A model generated the notes under the pieces. It was not told the DNA's origin. It saw nothing but the letters and a program-made list of their open reading frames with translations, and did no database searches. From Escallonia rubra (taxonomy: Eukaryota > Streptophyta > Magnoliopsida > Escalloniales > Escalloniaceae): DNA of 64,000 bases. A program made the translations under genes and the position numbers. Of this stretch, positions 32,736-46,779 are shown piece by piece; the first letter of the stretch is position 1, and every line of letters starts with the position of its first letter. The DNA lies in assembly GCA_033065855.1 (NCBI GenBank), contig JAVXUO010001206.1:124001-188000 (forward strand). Direction: 5' to 3'.

Positions 32736-35700
32736 TCAAGGTCTTTGGGGCACAGGAGAATTATCTGATAGAGATGACCCCAGTCGCAGCATAAGAGGAT
32801 ATACAGGATTGAATTCCTTGTCTCCTCTTGCCCTTACTTTTGCAGCATAATCATCAAGTGTAGCTTTAATGCCTTTCCAGATCTGATCCTCACCCTGAGA
32901 ATCCAACCATAAAGAATATTGCACAGGCGTAAGTTTATTCCTCTGCATCGGTGACTGCAATTCCTCTGGGCCTCTAGAATAGAGATGGTGAAGTATGACA
33001 CTTAATGGCAGATCTTGAAGAAGAGAGGATGCACCCAATTGAGATGTTTCCAAGAAAATAACAGGTCGCAATGCACGAAGGGCTCGGTACGGTGGACCAA
33101 GCTGTTCTACTGGGAACAAGTTCTGGCCCACTGCTAATTCCAACTCAGCCATGTCCCTGGCCATTCTCAGCTTCCCTGATTCGGAGAGAGGTCTAACCAG
33201 AGAAGCATGCCTAATGAAGAACATCAGAACCCGAGAAGCCATTGTCCTGACAAGCCTAGTGCATATGGTTTCTGTACCTGCCAAGACGGCATTTGCCGAA
33301 GTAGGCAGCATCCTTGACAAGAATTCCCTACGGAAGTGAGTTATACACTTCTGCAGTTCCTCCATGTAAGGTGATGCATTATTATCCATAGCTGCATCCA
33401 TGCCAAGCGCGCCAAAATTTTGTTCGTGTATTTGCAAGATGCAAGACTCTAAACGATCAAGCATCCCTTGGAATAACGATGTAACTGAGTCGCATGCAAC
33501 ACCATATATTGTACCAAGTGACGCTGACAAGACTTCTGAGGCAATAGGGGGCAGTCCTCTCATGATAGATGATATGCGTGTATGGATCTCTTGTAGTTGC
33601 TGACATAATGTGAAATTCTTGATCTGAGCTGGAGTTGCAGGACCAGCAACTTGACGTGCTTCAGGCCCAGTAGATATCTGCTATCAGAAAGTTCATCATA
33701 TTTCCATTCCATCCATATTCAGAAACCGAATAATAGAAGGATAGCAGTGCCATGAGATGGACAAGTATTAGATATGCAAAAACTAACAAAACAGAACAGA
33801 AACGCATTATACTTTTGAATCAAGATCTTCCATCGCGAAAAAAATCAATAACACCAGGAAGAAAGTGACTGACATGCTAAATGCATCCTCTGCAAAGGTC
33901 TTGTGCTTTTGCCCACATTATAATAGCTCGTTATTTATGCTGGTTCTCAGTTCAAATCAAAGGTTTCTAGTTCTATTTCTTTAGTTTAAATCTTCATTTA
34001 GCTTAGAACTTGCCATTTCATAATACAATATCTGTTACCATTCCTTTTTCCATTTGGAACTAAAATTCGAGTTCAAATCCTAAAAAGAGAAGACCTCCAA
34101 TTTAGTCTTTATGTGTATATAGTTGAACGGGTATCAGTCAATTAGTTGTTTGAGCATGCAAAGGATCTGCAACTGTGTTTCAAGGATCATAAAGGAACTT
34201 CAAACCAGTTAAAAAGACCTCATTAGTCATATACGGTTTATGTATGCATAAGCAGAAGATTCAAGTCTCTCTCTTATGATGACTTCAATATGGTCACCTA
34301 AATGCCAGGTTAGAGCCCCACTCCTTCAACAGAAACTTCGCAAAAAACTTACTTGGATGCAATTTTTATATCCAATCAATGCCTTGAGGACATACTAAGG
34401 TTGAGACTGAAGTGGTTCGCAAAGTTGACATGTAAAAGGCTTGAATGCCAACTGAAAGTTTCTTTTGTATGTTGCACATATGGGCCCGTATTTGTCTGTG
34501 CCATTTTCTAAATGGCAGGTGGTTTGACCACCTTTGCAATCACCTAGTATAAACTCTCCACAAGGCTAATCTGTATTAAATCCGAAAATTCCCTGCACCC
34601 CAATCTTCAGATCAAGGAAATTAAGGAAGCACTCAATTGCTCCACTCTAATTCCCCTGCTGGGGAACTCTTTTAATGCCGCCATCACATTCGCCTTACCC
34701 TCCTCTAACACAGCTGGAAAATAAAACCACCATGGTGAAGCCATCATGACTTGGTGACTTGCCTCCACAACATGACACAAAAGCTTCTATTATCTCCTAG
34801 AGACCCTCCCTTACAAGTACCAATAACCTACCTCCATAGATGCAAACAAAGCAGAAACCAACCCCATCTCTAAGGTTTCTCATAACACAAGTGTTTGTAG
34901 AAAATCACAAATCCTCCAATAATTCCTTCTCAATTTGATGTGACTCCTCCCAGATAGTAATCTTTCCAAAAGTGATTTCCCTCTCTAAAGGATCAAAAAA
35001 ATTTCCATAGAGCTTTGCATTACTCTCCAGATAATGGAAATAACCAACCAAATTTGACCAAGTTAGATGATTCCGCCCGTCACTCGCTCCACCTCTTCCC
35101 CCTTCCACCCTCTTACTCTCGCTTAGGAAAAATGTGCTCTAAATATCTGAATTTACTTATTTTCTTCAGAAAATAGTTGAAGATTGTCTTTGCTCTCCTT
35201 CTTCCCCCAATTTTATCAGTTTTGATGATTGTTTATAACCAAAATAACAGGTCAATCTGGCTACTTAGTCGGTTCAGGACTTTCATTTATTTATGATTAT
35301 AGACAGTTTGCTTCGACCTAAGTTTACAGAAGTACATAACCAAAACTAGCGATCCACCTGCGTAAGTGTATGGTGCGGTTTACCAACTGATGCAGACACA
35401 TACATTTAAAGACTATCCTTTTAGTACGTCTATGTTACATATGAAGACCCAAAACAAACATGTACATTTAAAGACTATCGTTTTAGTACGTCTATGTTAT
35501 ATATGAAGACCCAAAACAAACATGTACATTTAAAGACTATCCTTTTAGTACGTCTATGTTATATATGAAGACCCGAAACAAACATGTTGAATCACTTCTG
35601 TATGCATACATTAAGTGGGTCATTCTCTAACGCGATGACTACCAGCATACCAACCATGTATGTATCTACAGAAATAAAAACAAATAAGTACGGCATGGAA

Positions 35701-38700
35701 AAAGGAAACAGTTGGTAGGACCAGAAAATTAAAATATGCTAGGACTAAATTGCAGCCCTTAATTAAGTTCGGGAAGAAAAAAAAGACATACTGTCTCACT
35801 TTTTTTGGCCTATTCCAATATTAATTGGGCCCAACAGTACCTGGTACTCGGCTCTTTGTGCAAGCAGAAGCAGAACTTTGCTGATTTCGCGCAAGACAAG
35901 AAGAGTCAAACGTGCATCCGTTTGAACAGCCTCTATTTCTTCTTGAATGCGTGCAACGATTCTAGAAATGTGTTCTGTGGAGGGAACACTCCCACGACTT
36001 GACATCGGATAAACGTTATTAACAAGATCGGACAAGCGACTCAAGCAGAGTGCCAAGAAAGATGTCTGAAAATTTTCGATAGCCGCAACCATTTGATCTT
36101 TTCCTTCCAAACTGATGGCAGGTAGAACCCCCTTTACATCCGTGTCACGTGAGATTCTTTCAAGAAGATTCTCTATCATGGAGAATAGCTTTGGGTACCC
36201 CAATGTAAATATCTCTTTAACAAAACTAGACGCCGTGAAAGAAGACTTCATTTGGCTTGCAAAAGACTTCACAAGGGCCTCCCAGATGCGATCTGTTAAC
36301 AGTTGATCACCTTCCTAGAAAACAAAAGCCAGCATAAGCACAAAATAAATCTAAAAAACGAAAAGAGAAAGTTTGTTAATCGAAATGAGAGAATTCGAAT
36401 TATAAACAAGACTAATAAAGTCAAAGAGGAACTATAAGTGATAAGCTCATGATGAAGTCTCTTTACTACTTTGCGAACGGAATTCATTCTGAAGTCTCCT
36501 CCTAGTTTTACTAAAACTGCATTCTAAGTGCGCTCGTGTGCAAAGAGAAAATTAAAAATCTACCATACGCAGATGAAATTAATGTCTTTTTCTCGTTGGA
36601 TACCCATTGGGAAGATCACAACCAAACTAATTACCCTAGGCATACAACCTAGCGAATACAACACAGCAAGAAACGTTATTGTGATGGCTGAAACTGGCAC
36701 CGACTACACTGCCAATGTGGCGAGTCCCTACTGGTTGTTACCAAAACCAAGGCATTAGAAACTCCATAGCAAAATTTACTCAAAATTCCCCCAAATAACC
36801 ATCCAGCAGTGTACACGCACGGTAGAACAGAAACTTGGAAGATCCATCAAAATTTAGAAAGAAGACCATGCGAGGTTACAGATGTCTTAAAATTGGAAAG
36901 AGAACTTCACATCCCAAAGAAGGAAACAAATTTGAGAGAGATTATAAGTTTTTCCAATTGCATTTCGGCGGAGATGGCTGACGGTCTTTCTAAACTCTAA
37001 TAAAGCCCCTGTAATATACTTACTTTTAAGTCTAGTTAAATTGTTGATTTGTGTAATATACTTGCTAGAACAACGCTACATTATAGTTGGTGGTGAAGAG
37101 AAGCTTTGCAGGTCTCTTTTCTCCCAGGAATTTTCTGTAGTATGAGCAAGAAGGACCAAATTCAGAACATCTTCAGCAGCAATTAGCTCAGCATTATTAA
37201 TCTTCAATTGCGAGCAGGTTTTGAACAAAGTGGTAAACCAAGCGAAAATAACGCAAACGCTCTTTGTCTGGGTTAGTAAACAAAACGTTCTCATCTGCAA
37301 ATAGTAAGTGAGAAACCACTACCGTGTAGATCTCATCTTAACCGGCTTGAAAGCCTTTAAGATAACCCTCCCCCACCCCCCTACACCGCCTATTGCAGCA
37401 ATCCACTTAGAGCCGTCATGACAAATAAAAAGGCAAATGGGGGAAGAAAGGACCTTGCCTAAAGCCCCGAGAAGATGGAAATAGACCAGCTGGGAGTGCC
37501 GTTCACTATAATCGAGTATTTAGCTGATGACATGCAGAAATCCATCCCGGTCCACCATCTCGACCAAATCCCATCCTCTCCATTGCCCCTTCACGTGGCC
37601 AGAACATTTTCCATATCCAATTCGTAGAAGATCCAGGCTCCCAGACATAGCCCTCGAGTCAACACATTCATTGGCAAATGAGGACTGCATCAAGATGTGA
37701 AGTACCCAACAAACGCATTTAGGGAAACAGAAATAACACCGGCGATTACCTAGTTAAGTCTAGCGTCCAACAACCTACGAGCGTAGTTTGTACACACTAC
37801 CATCTAAGCTGATGGGTTGAAAATACCGAACATCAGTTGCGCCGCCTTTTTGAGGAACCAAACAAACAACAGTAGCGCTCAAACTTCTCTCAAAACAGCC
37901 TGCTTGAAAGCTAACCATGCGACTTCATCTGGCCATTGAATAACTTGAAGGCCACGCATAGACTCCAATCAAAAAGTTATCCAGGCAATTAAGATGCATT
38001 GCAATTTCTACTCCTGAGGTCACTTCCTCGCCAGTATGCCCGTCAAAGATAATGAGAACGGTAGAAAGATTACAGCAGTATATTCTGCAAGAGAGCATGG
38101 AAATAACCTGCTGTAGTAAAACAAGCTCAAAAAACTACTCCTGTGTTAGTTCTTTCATGCCACACAACCAGCCCCTTTATATTTTCCATACAAGCACATG
38201 CCACATTCACATTATTGAAGAATATTGGGCAGATCACCCCAAGTAAAATGACTTCAGGGAAATTGATCACCAATGCAGCACAGCAGTCAATCCTGCAAAT
38301 ATTTTAACCCTCTTCCCACCAAAATATTTCCTAGGCTCCTACCTTTACATGATCCAGATCCTCAACATCATCATAAAGCTTGGAATATTCCAATTTTATT
38401 TTGTTATCTTGTCAAAACCAAAACCCGGGAAACACAAAGTTCCCACAGAAATTAATGTGCTCAATGCAATCAAGTCGTCTTACAGGGTTTTGGTACAAGA
38501 AGCCAAAAAGGCGTGGAACTAGCCAAGTCAAATTTACTTCTTGCCAAGAACGGTATTGTTTCTTCTAGGAATGCCCAATTGAGGCTCCTTATGAGACGAT
38601 AAAAACGTATCTGAGTATCTCCAGCACAATTTCACTATACAGCCAATCTACTGAGTATTGAGAAGGTCAGAATTGCCTCCCAAAATCTCAAGCCTCTTTT

Positions 38701-40705
38701 TCAAGTAAACTACTTTTCTACTGTGCCTCCCAGACTTTCTCAACTATTGAAACTTTTATTAACCTGAACATAGTCCAACCCTGCCAAGGGGTTCTTACCT
38801 AGTTAACGTACGCATTTTCCCTTATGCAGGCCATTGACAACTGCAGGGCTAACTTCTTGTTGAACAACTTAGACAGAGACGGGCAAATTTATTTATGTGG
38901 ATTGAAAAAAGGTAATCTAGAAAAATTTAACCCCCCTCTATTCCCAATAAAGGCTCCACCCGCAGCAGAGAACAGCTAGATATATAGTACAGCTGTAACA
39001 ATGAGTCCACAAGAGATAGCGCAGCACAAAAATCTATGAGCACGAAGGCCAACCCTGGACACACCTTCTTGAGCCTACAAAAGGAGAATCAGGAACAAGG
39101 TAGGAAAACTGGGTTGTGGATCTGATTTTGAATTAGCAGCGCACTTGTGCAAGCATCAGATAAATCTCAACAATGAACAACCAGCTTTCTGCATACCTCC
39201 AATTCACATTAGGTCCGACCTTGGGAATATGGCTACTTGTTCTCCACCAAAAATGTTTTACATATAGATAGATGCATATGCCAGCAGTAGAAAATGACGA
39301 AATCACACTTCAAATTGCAGTAGATCAAACTCTCTCACTTATGATATTTTTTTGTACTCCAAAAGGTGGCATTGTTCTTTATGACAAAAAGAAGAACACA
39401 TCAAGAACACAACTTGAGCAGAATGCAGGGAAAAAACATACAACATCATGCATTTATAAAGTTGTTACATTCTGAGCTTTCCAAAATAGTGCCTTGCATC
39501 ATATGGTGACAATCACATCAGCATGTTACTCACAGGGATAACATTGCAGAACTAACACACACCAGAAAATGTATAGCAGATAAAAATGTACCCACAAAAT
39601 CGCTCACCTGAATGACATCATCAAGCAGCAGGACATGAGTAAACGGGTCCCTCTTCTTGGACAATACCCTCTGCAAATGCCAAACCGCGACCACAATTGA
39701 ATGCAGCTGATCCATACAGGCACCCATCCTCTGCCACAGCGCATCCTTGGCTTTTCCCCCACCCCCGATCTGCGGCGTCCCGCTCCTCTGTATCCCTCCC
39801 GGCCCAAACCCAACGCCCGAAGACGCCGATATTGCCTTCATATCGAGCGCCGCGCCCACACTCTTCACACCCAAATTCCTATACTTGCTAATCAACACAT
39901 CAACCGTCACCTTCAGCTCTCCCAAGTTATAAAACACCTGCAGTCCCGCCCCAACCTCCGCCTGATTGAACCCTTCTAGTCCCCTCTCCAAGACCCGCAT
40001 TCCCTCGGATCGTAGCTTCTGACCCGCTTCTGAAACCCATTTGAGTTCTTCATCTACAGCGGCAATTCCGGAGAGGTCATTTTCGTTGCATAAAGTTAAA
40101 ATCTCGTGGTGTAGTTGTGCTGCTTTTGAGAGGTCGAGCTTGTCCGGATCGGACTCGGCGGGCGCCATGACGTCACGGAGCTTCTTGGAGAGGCGGAGGA
40201 GGCGGACGGTGAGCTGGAGGAGGAGGGAGGCAGAGTGGAGGTTGGAGAGTTGGAGGGTTTGAGAGCGGAGGAGGCGGTGGGGGACTGAGAGGTCGTGGCG
40301 GAGGCGGAGGAGGGAGGAGCGGATGATGGAGACGGAGGAGCGGAGCGAGGCGAGGGCGGAGTCGGCGTGAGCGACGAAGGAGAGCTGGCGGAGGAGGTCG
40401 GGGTGGCGGGAGAGGACCTGGTTGCGGAGCTCCTTCTCGAGGAGGCGGATGGCGTGCTGGAGCTGCTCGGCACGGGCGGCGGCGGAGCCGGAGGAGAGGG
40501 CGGCGGAGGAGAAGCGGGTGGAGTCAAAGTCCGGGGAGAGGAAGGCAGAGAAGATGGGGTCGGAGGCGAAGGAGTCGAGGGCGGACGGAGTGGCGGTGGG
40601 AGAGGCGGCGGCGGTGGGGGTGGTGGTTGGGTCCTTGCTGAAGGTGGGAAGGCGGTGGAGAGGGGACGAGATTGGGGATCTCAGATGGATCGCTGGTGAG
40701 CCCAT
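32736..40705 (-). CDS. COG5: Conserved oligomeric Golgi complex subunit 5 (COG5)
   Basis: Three exons on the minus strand: 40705-39608 (366 codons), 36314-35841 (158 codons), 33677-32736 (313 codons plus stop); 837 aa. Introns (3,293 and 2,163 bp) are GT-AG and phase 0. The protein matches plant COG5 along its length: SSPLHRLPTF and LDSFASDPIFSAFLSPDFD at the start, the coiled N-terminal region (AEQLQHAIRLLEKELRNQVL), DPFTHVLLLDDVIQ at the end of exon 1, and ISTGPEARQVAGPATPAQIK, MRGLPPIASEVLSASLGTIY and LPLSVILHHLYSRGPEELQ in exon 3. COG5 is a lobe B subunit of the COG tether, which works at the Golgi in retrograde vesicle traffic and glycosyltransferase retention. Length agrees with the plant family (about 830 aa). 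Exon 1 is very GC-rich in its 5' half. The gene looks intact and functional; it is the main host gene of the window. Confidence 0.96.
35401..35586. repeat. 62-bp tandem repeat in COG5 intron 2, three copies
   Basis: Units start at 35401, 35463 and 35525 with TACATTTAAAGACTATC and differ at only a few positions, so the duplication is fairly recent. Confidence 0.95.
36990..38000 (-). pseudogene. LINE reverse-transcriptase remnant in COG5 intron 1
   Basis: Read on the minus strand (same sense as COG5), the intron holds broken plant LINE reverse-transcriptase pieces in the right order: LVPQKGGATDVRYFQPISL near 37800-37890, SSFANECVDSR near 37650-37700, then HLLFADENVLFTNPDKE near 37260-37300. 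The catalytic FADD has become FADE. Stops and frameshifts are many. Ends were not found; the remnant may extend further on both sides within the intron. Confidence 0.75.
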
Positions 40706-42640
40706 CTTGCGTTGTTCACTTCAGTTCAGGCCAAAGCCAAACAGATTTGTGCAACGTTATGTGCGATCAGATCAGCGAGTACCGGGAAATTGTTAGCGAC
40801 GAAAAAGTATTTGGTTGGTGTAGAACTTCCTAGTGGAATGAAAATTCACGTCATTCGATTTTTTCTTGTCGATTTTTTCTGGACTTGGAAAGACCATTTC
40901 ATATTGGAAATTTTTTTACAGTTGTCCCGATTGAAAAAAAATTCCTTCTACCCTTCGTATAGCGACAATTAATACTCGTTATATATTTTTAGTAACTTTT
41001 AATTAGTGACGTTAAAAAAATATTACTAAGAATTGTCGTTTAAAGTATTAGCAGAAAAGTTACTTGAAACGTTGAGCGACTATAAATTGTCACTATATAT
41101 GAGATTAGAAGAAGATTTCTACAATTCGGATAGCAGTCAAAATTTGTTCTTGTATATTTACCCGATTTTCTGAGTATTGCTACACCGATTAAGGCTGAGC
41201 ACGATCACGTTTAGGGGGTTAAAACAAATCCTAACTGTGACATCTCGGTTAAAATTTCTTGAACCGGACTAAACTTCCCAACAAACAATTCGAATTGGAC
41301 GATTGAGATAGTTTGGACTATGAAAAATCAATTAACCTAGAATTTTCGAAAGCACCAGGTGTTCAGATATGATTAATGCTCAGATTGCTTGACGAGCAAT
41401 GGAAGAGCAAGTCAACACCATATGGTCAACTACTGATAATTTAAATTGACAAAATCTTTTCCTTTGAGCTTTTAGACTTGTTTTAACATGATTTGGTGCC
41501 AAGTGGATTAACAAAAAGAAGAGAGAACTAACTTACCTCTAATGCTTCGAGGAGATGATGAATCGGCAAGTGGCGTTGCTCCATGCCAATATTTGTGACC
41601 GCAATTGTGGTGGTGGTTCAAATAAGAACTGAGAGAGGCAGGAATGGGATAAGCGGCTAAAATAATCACGAAATAATGAGAGTCGTAGTGGTTCAAGGAG
41701 GGAAAGAATGCGTAGGAGACCATATTCGTGGTGGTTAAAAGATGGATCATCATGTATGCATCTTAAGAAAGTCAAGACTTGTTAAGACTAATTTATACAT
41801 GATGTTCCGATGAGAGGGCACAACGACATAGGGATCAGGGGCTGGCCGAGCCCAGTGCTCAGGCACAGAGGCACCTATGGTGGGAGTTAGTGGTGCGAAC
41901 TACAGTCCTAGTTGGCTTAATCATTAGAGCAGTTGTTGTAGTGCTCTAACCGCATCAATGCGGACTTCATTAATGCATTTTCTATCGTCTGGCACTAGTT
42001 GTATTATGTGATAGACTGCCTCAGTAGTGGCACTGGCAACCCTATTCAGGGCATATTTACCTCCCTAACTCTTATCAACATGAGCAGAGTTATTGCTCTT
42101 CTCAACATTTAGAATAATGTCCAACACTGCAGTTTTCGTGCTTTAGTTCTACCACCACAGAGCTATATCATGACCTCCTTAAGGTGGACATATTACTAGC
42201 TTACCCACTAGAGTGGCCAAAATGTTACCTTCATAGTTTCTAATAATAAAAAGAAGCATAAGAAGTCCACACTGATATGGTATGCGATGTCTGGCAACTG
42301 TTTCATTTACTACCGGATAAATCACTAGGTATGCAAAGACATGAAATACATCAACCTTGCATATGGTGTTGAGGACACTGGTAGAGCCCAAGGGATGGCT
42401 ACATGTGATAGAAATCTAGAGAGGGAGAGCTAGACAGACAGACAGAGACAGAGAATAAATAAATGTTTTAAAGCTTTGGTTATTCAACATGGAGTTATAA
42501 GCTATATTTATAACGGGAGAAAATCACATCAAAACTTGATACCAATTTGTTTGTCGCATCACATCAATGTAGACCAGCAACTAATGGACATGACTGCATA
42601 AGCCGGTATGCAAGCCATGCCTAGTAGGGTGGCTGATGTC
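40706..42640. other. Intergenic, COG5 promoter side
   Basis: The first few hundred bases should hold the COG5 promoter. From about 41238 the sequence TGTGACATCTCGG resembles the start of some plant Ty3/gypsy LTRs, but I cannot place its other end. No gene recognised. Confidence 0.35.
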
Positions 42641-43640
42641 CAAAGGAGTGCAACTTGGGTGGGTTGGGTTGGGTTTCAATCTAAACCAAGTAAACCCATG
42701 TTCTTCAAAAAGCCAACCCAAGTAAATCCAAGAAAAATTGAACTGCTTGGGTTGGGTTGGGGCTGGATTGATGGGTAACTTGGGTTTGAATAGGTCGATG
42801 AAAACAAAAATTTTAATTTTTATATTTATATTTATATTTAAAGAAAGGTTGTGGTAAATAATGCTTGGCAGTGACTGCTGGAGGTGGCGACCATTGGCGG
42901 TTGATGGTGGCGGAGGTGGCTATTTCTTGTAGTTGGTTGGAGGCCAGTACCGGCAGGCGGTGGTTGTGGCTAGTTAGAGGTAGCAGCATGCATCATTTGG
43001 TGGTCTGTGGGGGCGGTCGGTGGTAGCGGCAGGTGATGATGGCTATAAAGAGCTGGCAGTTGTCAACAGTTGTTCGTTTGTGAAGGAAGCCAGTAATGGC
43101 TGAGGCGACGGAGGCAGTTACTTGCACTCAACAGCCGCCGGGGCCAAGGTGGTGGAGGTTTTGATCAAAATCAGGCGGCTAGTGGCAGAGCTATGGCTGG
43201 CATTAGGCGGCAGTGGAAGGTAGTGGGCGGCGATGGTCGACAAGTGATAGAGGTGGCAGGTGCAGTCGCTTGTAGTTGGCAACATGCATTAGAGGTCGCT
43301 GTTACCGTCTGCTGGCCGCGGTGACAGGCAGCCATCATCGTCAGTTGCTGCCGAGGGCGACGACACACGGTGGTTTCTAATTATGGTATTTATTCAAAAA
43401 ATATGGGCTTCTACAATAGTATACGTTAACTGGGTTTTAAAACCGAACCGAAGATAACCTGGTTTCATTATGAACCAACCCACCCTAACCTAATTTTGTA
43501 GTTGAGTAGGTTGGGTTGGGTAAATACAATGTTCTTTTTTTTTTTTTTGGATGGGGTAAATACAATGTTATTTTTGGGTGGGGTTGATTAAAACCCATCG
43601 ATACCTAATATGTTCAAACAGATACCTACTTTCACATTTT
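42640..43640. repeat. Probable degenerate hAT-like repeat with GGGTTGGGTT-type ends
   Basis: GGGTGGGTTGGGTTGGGTT at about 42660 is mirrored by AACCAACCCACCCTAACC at about 43470. The middle is GGC/GGT-rich, low complexity. No target duplication was found, so the ends are approximate. Confidence 0.35.
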
Positions 43641-45409
43641 GATATATGCATACCTAACCCTCTATTTACCTCCGACAAGCATTTATACATTCCTAATGTG
43701 CATTAGATTGGATAAGACGCCTCAAGTGTAAAGCTATGTTGGCATCTAGATGAAGCTTTAGACATTGTCTGGTTTTGTCTCTTGTTTTTATCGAGCCAAC
43801 TTCCCTTCAAGCTATGCTTTCCATGCCTTGTTGGGCACAAGGTGGACCAATCACAAAGCCAACCGTGAGCATCATCGTCAAGGGACACCTCTGCCCTGGC
43901 AGTCCTTGTCTCAGGGTCCAAACTTGTGCCCTTTGACTTATCCCAAGTGGCACGCATTAAGGCACGTCATTCAAACCAAGTTGGAGCATGCACTAAGGCA
44001 TTTCATGTCCTTGTTAGAGCTTTGGCCACCCCTCAGGCTTTAATTCTGCCCTGGGTGACTCTAAGGCGTCAAACCTCTTCAGTAGATAGAATGAAAATGG
44101 TATCGCATTTTCACATGCCATCAACGTGAAGCTAGAGCGTGCTGCAATTATTTGGCTTTGCCTTGGGGATATCTTCGCTCATAAGATGATCATTTTATTA
44201 GTACGAGCGAAAATATAGTACTACAATCTAAAGCTTATTTGTGCCCTTCGAGGTTGTTCACCGGCCTTGCCCTAACTTATTTTCCCTTGCTTGAACTAAA
44301 TGTTGTGGTCCTATGTCATTTAGAGACCCATTATTATTATGAAACAATGCTTCAAGGATGCATAATTGCCATACTATACACAAATTCCCATGATCATTGA
44401 TTCGATGACATGTGGTGTCCAGTATGCCTTTTCTCGCTTCAATTAACGCGACATTTTGGCTGTTAGGTGTTTTTATTCTTGGTCTAATCCTTAATTTCCA
44501 CTTTTTTTTTTTTTTTGCATTCAAACTATTAAACCCAATTCCAATGAACTTTTTTTCCATCTTTTTGCTCCTTTTTTCTCTTGATTTAGTAAAACTGGCC
44601 ACAATTTTATATGCGTGTTAGTTTAAGCCGAAGTAGTTTCTTAGCTCCTCTTTTGGGAATTAATTATTGAAGAATTCATCCTTTCAATTTGTGCCATATT
44701 CTTTTAAGAATTATGCAAGAATCGATCCAATGGAGCCCCCTACTGCCAAGAGTAAGTCCTTTATAGTGTTGAACTTTTCCAGTTTGTGATTTGATTAAGC
44801 TTATGATAGTTGCTCACTAGCGTTTGGCGAGGACACCATCACTTGTCAATGATTAGATTTTATGGCATCTCTTATTCAACTCTAGGAAGAAGGCATTGGT
44901 CAAATCAGATGTTTTTGGACATAGTTGAGACACCTTATGGTAGATTGGCATTTTAGAGGGATTCAACAGTACTCCCAGTTGAGCTTCAACTAGATGTACC
45001 TTGGTTGAAATTACTCGTCACACTAGGTTGCTAGTTCCCATGAATTCATAACAAGTTCAAAAAATTCACATCCACACTATTTTGACATTAAATATGGTGA
45101 GGGACGAGTCTTTTTACTCCACCAAGTTTTTGAAGGAGGAAAAGGTTGGGGAGGCCTCTTTGAACAAAAACAATCCATGACAATATGGTGCACGATGTGA
45201 ACCTTCTACAACAAGAGCCAATTGTCTATTTTGGGTTGGGTTCTTCTTTGGCATTTGAATTGAGAGCATTGGTGGCTGATGTTCCAGTTTATTCCATGGT
45301 CAGCATACCTGCACATATTTTGGCCCTACACACTCCTTGTGATTATGCTTTGACAACATTCATGGTAGCGTCTATCTATTGGTTCATGGTCAGCATCGTT
45401 TATCTGTAT

Positions 45410-46010
45410 TTTTGTCTAGGGGCTCACTGAGATTCCCCTCTTACGATAGTCCTAGTAATGTCTACCTTAGTTCCTCCGGTCTATTGCCTGGTCAACATCT
45501 TATTTAGGGGTTCCCTGTGGTTCCTCTTTACACGACAATCATCTTATGGGTTATGGTCATGACAACACATTTTTGTCTAGGGACTCTTTGTGACTCCCAT
45601 CACGTGATAGTCGTAATAGTGTCTGTCTTTTGTTCACTCGGTTCATTGCATGCTCAGCATTGTTTGTATGCATTTTGTCTAGGGGCTCCCTGTGATTCCC
45701 CTTTCAAGACAGTCGTGACAGTGTCACTTTCTCTAGTCTATTGCATGGTCCATTTCGTATGTGTGTGTTTATGCCTAGGGCTCCTTGCGATTTCCCTCTC
45801 TTGACAGTCAGCATAATGTCTGTTTTTGCTCGCCCAGTACATTACATTTTTATGTTGTTTACATGCATTTATTTTAGGGGCTTCTTGTGATTCCCTTCTA
45901 CTGACATTCAGATAATGTATGTCCCTTTTTAGTTAGTCCATTGTGATGCGAGTTCCTTCTGCATGCACTTTAATTTGTCTAGGCGCTTCACGTGATTCCC
46001 CTATTCTGAT
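45410..46010. repeat. Degenerate tandem array, unit about 70-105 bp, seven copies
   Basis: A landmark like AGGGGCTCCCTGTGATTCCCC recurs near 45418, 45508, 45580, 45682, 45777, 45877 and 45980, followed by GACAGTC and (in most) a TAGT/TAATGTCT motif. It makes open frames that are not genes. Confidence 0.75.
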
Positions 46011-46189
46011 AGTCAGGGTTAGTGTCTATGTCTATATCTTAAGAGTCTACCTCTTGAACTTAGTGGCTTACTCTTCAAAAGAGTTTTCTTAAAACATGTA
46101 TATATAAAAATAAAAAGTTGAAAATAAAATAAAGAAGAAAAAATTCTGATTTTTACTGTGAGTTTCAGCCATGCTCCTATACTTCTTGA

Positions 46190-46720
46190 CTCTAGGTTAG
46201 AGTCCATGTATTTCTCCAGCCCTTCCCCTATAATCTTCTCTCCATATACAGTTCAAACTACATTTGACTTGATCTCTTTCGGATGAGGATATGTAGGCAA
46301 CCATCGTTGAGTGCAACCATTTTTTAGACCAGGTTTATTCATGTCAGTACGAGAGAGTCATGTACATTCCCTGTTTCCCAATCCAGTTTAATGTTTAGGC
46401 ATATTTGACCCTCATTTTAGGTTAGTACGTGAATTCATGTACATTCTCCTTTTCAAATCCGGTTCGAGCTTCATTCTTGATCCCTTTTAGACGTGGGTAA
46501 GTAGGCAACCTTCAGCGGGCGCAGCCATCGGCCAATCTAGGTCTATGTCCGAGGGTATCTAACCCTCAGTTTGGTCATGTAAGGGAAAGTCATGCACATT
46601 TTCCATTTTCCAACCCAGGTATATGTATGAGGGTATTTAACCCTCAGTTCAGTCATGTACATCACAATCAGTCTCAGTCTAAACCCGATCTATGCTCGAG
46701 GGTAGAAACTCTCAATTTAG
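46190..46720. other. Probable LTR or untranslated retroelement sequence between two arrays
   Basis: Contains GGATATGTAGGCAACC and GGGTAAGTAGGCAACCTTC with GTGCAACCAT / GCGCAGCCATC, phrases common near the ends of plant Ty3/gypsy LTRs. Boundaries not found. Confidence 0.35.
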
Positions 46721-46779
46721 GTAGCCATGAAGATACCGTGTACCAGCCTCAATCCAGTTTTTGGTGTCCTTAGACGATC

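Noticed and set aside
34060-34090. B-box-like GAGTTCAAATCC suggesting a tRNA
   Set aside because: No matching A box or cloverleaf arms around it.
34905-35108. Minus-strand frame of 67 codons in COG5 intron 2
   Set aside because: It might be an old LINE ORF1 piece, but no motif is firm enough to call.
40096-40796. Long frames opposite and across COG5 exon 1
   Set aside because: Shadows caused by the GC-rich start of COG5.
45185-45804. Plus-strand frames of 81 and 95 codons
   Set aside because: They follow the degenerate tandem array of about 100 bp and are rich in Cys, Val and His with no domain.
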